61,174 nt of DNA from contig CACJPC010000002.1 of NCBI GenBank assembly GCA_902595195.1, positions 106,270 to 167,443 of the forward strand, given 5' to 3'. Source of the DNA: an uncultured Candidatus Actinomarina sp. (GTDB taxonomy: Bacteria > Actinomycetota > Acidimicrobiia > Actinomarinales > Actinomarinaceae). Of the stretch, positions 57,923-61,174 are shown piece by piece. Within the stretch, counting starts at the first letter, position 1. Each line of letters opens with the position of its first letter. The position numbers and the translations under genes are program-made. The notes below the pieces were generated by a model. It made no database searches, had not been told where the DNA came from, and saw only the letters and a program-made list of their open reading frames with translations.

Positions 57923-58822
57923 CTAGTATTTTTTGAGTATTAGACCCTCTAAAATATCGTTTTTTGAAATTATAATTGCAGAATTACTGTAATTGCTAAG
58001 AATTATTTCTAATAAAAATATACCAGATGTAATAGTTGAAGCTCTTTTAGGATCGATTCCTCTAAATTTTGTGATAATTTCTGCTTCAGTCATTTTTAAT
58101 ATTCTTTTATTTATTGCTTGAATATTATCAATATCAATTTTAATTTCATGCAGCTCTTCTTCATTAAAATTTTGTTGATCTATAAATATTGATGCTAAAG
58201 AAAGTGCTGTGCCTGATACCCCGATCACATTTTTTTTATCTTTTATATCTAACTGAGATAGTTCTGTTTCAATTTTTAGTTTTGCTTCATCAATTAATTC
58301 TTGACCAATAGGAAGATTTGAAAAGTATTTTTCAGATAATGTTACTACACCTAAATTAAGCGACTTTGATATAATTTTATTCTCAAACTCATAAATAAAT
58401 TCAGTGCTTCTTCCACCAATATCAATAATCAAAAAATTTTCAGTATTTTGCATAAAATGCAGTACTCCAATGCTTGTTGTAATTCCCTCTTCATGACCAG
58501 ATAAAACTTCAACTTCAAAGTCATATTTTTTTCTAATATTTTGAATTATTTCGTCAGAATTTTTTGCATCTCTTAATGCAGCTGTACCAATAACAAATAC
58601 ATCATCAACATCGTTTGCAATCAACAATTTTTTAAAATTTCTTAAAGTAGAATTTACTCTTTTAAAAGCCTCCGTTGAGATTACTCCCGTCTGCTCTATG
58701 TTTTCGGACATTTTTGTAACAACATGCTTTCGAATCAATACGTTAAACCCCTGGTCATTAACCTCTGCGATTAAAAGTCTTGTGGAATTTGATCCAAGAT
58801 CAATTGAGGCAAGCTTTACCAT
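57923..58822 (-). CDS. ppx: Ppx/GppA phosphatase family (exopolyphosphatase)
   Basis: IDLGSNSTRLLIAEV, IIDIGGRSTEFIYE, GVSGTALSLASI. Confidence 0.92.
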   Translation of the reverse strand: MVKLASIDLGSNSTRLLIAEVNDQGFNVLIRKHVVTKMSENIEQTGVISTEAFKRVNSTLRNFKKLLIANDVDDVFVIGTAALRDAKNSDEIIQNIRKKYDFEVEVLSGHEEGITTSIGVLHFMQNTENFLIIDIGGRSTEFIYEFENKIISKSLNLGVVTLSEKYFSNLPIGQELIDEAKLKIETELSQLDIKDKKNVIGVSGTALSLASIFIDQQNFNEEELHEIKIDIDNIQAINKRILKMTEAEIITKFRGIDPKRASTITSGIFLLEIILSNYSNSAIIISKNDILEGLILKKY

Positions 58823-59346
58823 TCAACTTTCCATTCGGGGTTTCTTTGAAAATTATTTTCGTCAATGCAGGGTTTTTCACAATTAAACAATCCTATAGAT
58901 TCTATAACAATTTTCCCTATAGGATTTTTTCCTGTTGAGATTTCATCTGCTGTATGAGAATGTAAGCACTTGATTGATTCTGTAGCTCCGCCAACACCTC
59001 CTGTTGGTAAATGTTCATTTGATAAATCATGAGAGTTCTCTCTTTCTTGCTGATAGCTAGTCTGGCGTTCACTCCATGCTGCTTTAAGGTTTGGATTATT
59101 TTCAATTTCGTTATCTAATTCAGCTATTAATCCTTGTGATTCTAATGAACCTATTTTTTTGTTATACATTGGACAAGTTAACCAGTAAGTAGTTGGAAAA
59201 GGCGTACCATCATCTAGGTTGGGAGGAACTTTAATTGCTGCTGGCAAATTTAAATGACATCTTGATGAAACAGTAACATTGCTTCTTAAGCTTCTATCAA
59301 TTTGGGCTTCGACAATCTTTTTGTCTTTATCCACCTTCTTGACCAA
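58816..59346 (-). CDS. DUF501 domain protein
   Basis: FPTTYWLTCPMYNKKIGSLESQG, GGATESIKCLHSHTADEISTGKNPIG; canonical neighbour of ppx and eno in actinobacteria. Confidence 0.88.
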   Translation of the reverse strand: MVKKVDKDKKIVEAQIDRSLRSNVTVSSRCHLNLPAAIKVPPNLDDGTPFPTTYWLTCPMYNKKIGSLESQGLIAELDNEIENNPNLKAAWSERQTSYQQERENSHDLSNEHLPTGGVGGATESIKCLHSHTADEISTGKNPIGKIVIESIGLFNCEKPCIDENNFQRNPEWKVEW

Positions 59347-59719
59347 CTATAAATTCAACAACATATTCAAAAACAGATTTAGATCTATCACTGTTCATTA
59401 CTTCTTCTATTGGAGTGACCGGTTCCGGAATATCGTAAACATAAAGAATCTCACCCTCTTTACCGTAGCCTCTCTCTCTTAAAACAAGTTCTAGCTTGTC
59501 TGGATCGTCTAAATCTGAGATTTGTCTATTCCATTCCTCAATTTGATTTTCAATAATTTGCTTTTCTAACTTATTGTTTTCTATTGCCTTTTCTAAATCT
59601 TTATATGAGTTGTAGGTTGTTTGAACATTATCGAAAAAAAAGATTAGAAAAGAGACAACAAAAGCAATGACTAAAACACGTGTAAGTACGTTATTCCCTG
59701 TTCTTTTTAAAGTTCCCAT
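59327..59719 (-). CDS. FtsB/DivIC septum formation initiator
   Basis: N-terminal TM, coiled coil, ARERGYG-like [16 protein letters not shown]. Confidence 0.87.
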   Translation of the reverse strand: MGTLKRTGNNVLTRVLVIAFVVSFLIFFFDNVQTTYNSYKDLEKAIENNKLEKQIIENQIEEWNRQISDLDDPDKLELVLRERGYGKEGEILYVYDIPEPVTPIEEVMNSDRSKSVFEYVVEFIVGQEGG

Positions 59720-60975
59720 TTTTTATTATTAAAATTCTCAAATCCAACTTGTTCTGCGATTCTTAAAAGTTCATTGTATTTTGCAGTTCTCTCTCCTCTT
59801 GCAGGTGCACCCGTTTTGATTTGCCCACTTGAGGTTCCAACTACTAAGTGACTAATAAAAGAGTCCTCCGTTTCTCCAGATCGGTGGGATACCATACTTG
59901 TGTAATGATTCTTATTTGCAAGTTTCATAGTGTTAGTTGTCTCGGTAACACTCCCAACTTGATTAACCTTTATCAAGATTGAATTTGCACATTTTTCATC
60001 AATTCCTTTTTGTAAAATTTTCTCTTGGGTGACAAAAAGATCATCACCAACTAGTTGTACTTTTTCACCAATTTTTGATGTCAAATACTTCCAGCCTTCC
60101 CAGTCGTCTTCAGCTAAACCATCTTCTATAGATACAATCGGATACAAATTAGACAATTCAATTAAATAATCCGACATTTCAGTATTGGATAAGGTATTTC
60201 CTTCAATAATATATTTACCATCTTTAAAAAATTCTGTAGATGCCGCATCAAGAGCAAGAGATATTTGTTCTCCAGGCTTGTACCCTGATTCTGCAATTGA
60301 CATCATTATTTCGTCTAAAACTTCTTTACTTGATGAGAAGTTTGGTGCAAAGCCACCTTCATCCCCGACGTTTGTAGCTAATCCATTATCTTTGAGTCTT
60401 TTTTTAAGTGTATGATAAATTTCAACGCCAGATCTAAGTGCATCATCAAATTTTTCAAAACCATGAGGTACAATCATAAATTCTTGAATATCAACTGAAT
60501 TATCAGCATGTGCACCACCATTTAAAATATTCATAAATGGAACTGGAAGGGATGGATCTCCATAAATATTTGGTATTAATTCATATACATATTTTTGAAC
60601 TGATTTGCTATGAGCAACTATATTTGCCATTGAAACTGCAAGTATTGAATTAGCACCAAGACTACTTTTATTTGGTGTTGCATCAAGTTGAATTAAAGTA
60701 GTGTCTATATTTTCTTGATCTGCAGCGTCTTGCCCAATTAAAGCCTTAAAGATTACTTTATTAACATTTTCTACTGCCTTAGTTACTCCTTTTCCATTAA
60801 AATCTTTTGAATCATCTCTTAATTCATGAGCTTCCAGAGTCCCTGTAGAAGCACCAGAAGGTACAGCAGCTCTTCCCCAAGAACCATCTTCTAAAGTAAT
60901 TTCAACTTCAACTGTAGGATTAGCTCTTGAATCTAGGACATACCTAGCGAAAACATTAGTAATTTTATTATTCAT
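59707..60975 (-). CDS. eno: Enolase
   Basis: [49 protein letters not shown]. Confidence 0.97.
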   Translation of the reverse strand: MNNKITNVFARYVLDSRANPTVEVEITLEDGSWGRAAVPSGASTGTLEAHELRDDSKDFNGKGVTKAVENVNKVIFKALIGQDAADQENIDTTLIQLDATPNKSSLGANSILAVSMANIVAHSKSVQKYVYELIPNIYGDPSLPVPFMNILNGGAHADNSVDIQEFMIVPHGFEKFDDALRSGVEIYHTLKKRLKDNGLATNVGDEGGFAPNFSSSKEVLDEIMMSIAESGYKPGEQISLALDAASTEFFKDGKYIIEGNTLSNTEMSDYLIELSNLYPIVSIEDGLAEDDWEGWKYLTSKIGEKVQLVGDDLFVTQEKILQKGIDEKCANSILIKVNQVGSVTETTNTMKLANKNHYTSMVSHRSGETEDSFISHLVVGTSSGQIKTGAPARGERTAKYNELLRIAEQVGFENFNNKKWEL

Positions 60976-61015
60976 AACCCTGTTACTTAAAATTTAGCAG
61001 AAAAAGGATAATTTG

Positions 61016-61174
61016 TTACTTTAATTGACTTTTCTTGGCTTCTTCCCAGAGTGTTTCTATAGCAATACTCGGATCTATGTTCTTCTCAACATATTTTGCA
61101 CGTTCGATAAATCTCTGAGTTGATTTATTAAGTTGTATTTCTGGATCTGCCTCAAGATATCTACAGATATTTAC
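61016..61174 (-). CDS. mazG: MazG-type nucleotide pyrophosphohydrolase, C-terminal fragment (truncated by window end)
   Basis: Translated by hand: VNICRYLEADPEIQLNKSTQRFIERAKYVEKNIDPSIAIETLWEEAKKSQLK; fits MazG C-terminus and mazG-eno synteny. Confidence 0.75.
   Translation of the reverse strand, partial: VNICRYLEADPEIQLNKSTQRFIERAKYVEKNIDPSIAIETLWEEAKKSQLK

Noticed and set aside
1-61174. CRISPR arrays, IS elements, prophage, defence or secondary-metabolite islands
   Set aside because: No regularly spaced repeats, transposase, integrase, phage structural, Cas or megasynthase sequences recognised on either strand.

Overview
This 61 kb window is AT-rich, very compact and chromosomal. It looks like a streamlined, low-GC marine actinobacterium of the Ca. 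Actinomarina type; that placement is inferred from gene content and synteny (mazG-eno-ftsB-DUF501-ppx, suf with a Rieske gene, a proteorhodopsin-like pump) and was not tested. Nearly all genes are housekeeping. Main blocks: PBP/pepA/cobalamin adenosyltransferase; a SpoIID-SLH-peptidoglycan-binding surface protein; a lipoylated 2-oxoacid dehydrogenase operon (lpd, fused E1 alpha-beta, E2, fused LipB-LipA, transketolase); sufC-sufS-sufE; a BMP-type nucleoside ABC transporter; a complete translationally coupled pyrimidine operon (pyrR-B-C-carA-carB-F-D-E); rpiB/fumC; a second suf block (sufB-sufD-Rieske-sufC2); an orphan DNA methyltransferase; a heterodimeric ABC exporter; a PNPOx-UbiA fusion with menG; a BdbC/TlpA thiol pair; a green-type proton-pumping rhodopsin beside a class II photolyase; an alpha-glucoside-like ABC locus; tRNA-Leu(UAA); and ppx/DUF501/ftsB/eno/mazG. 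The strongest observations are: (1) a PyrR-binding-loop-like RNA hairpin (CNGNGA hexaloop) covering the ribosome-binding site and start codon of pyrR; (2) a perfect TGTGA-N6-TCACA (GlxR/CRP-type) palindrome in the rhodopsin leader; (3) the LipB-LipA and PNPOx-UbiA fusions; (4) miniaturised PyrD and PyrE; (5) two sufC genes in split suf loci; (6) overlapping 3' ends at most convergent gene pairs. I found no CRISPR array, transposon, prophage or defence island.
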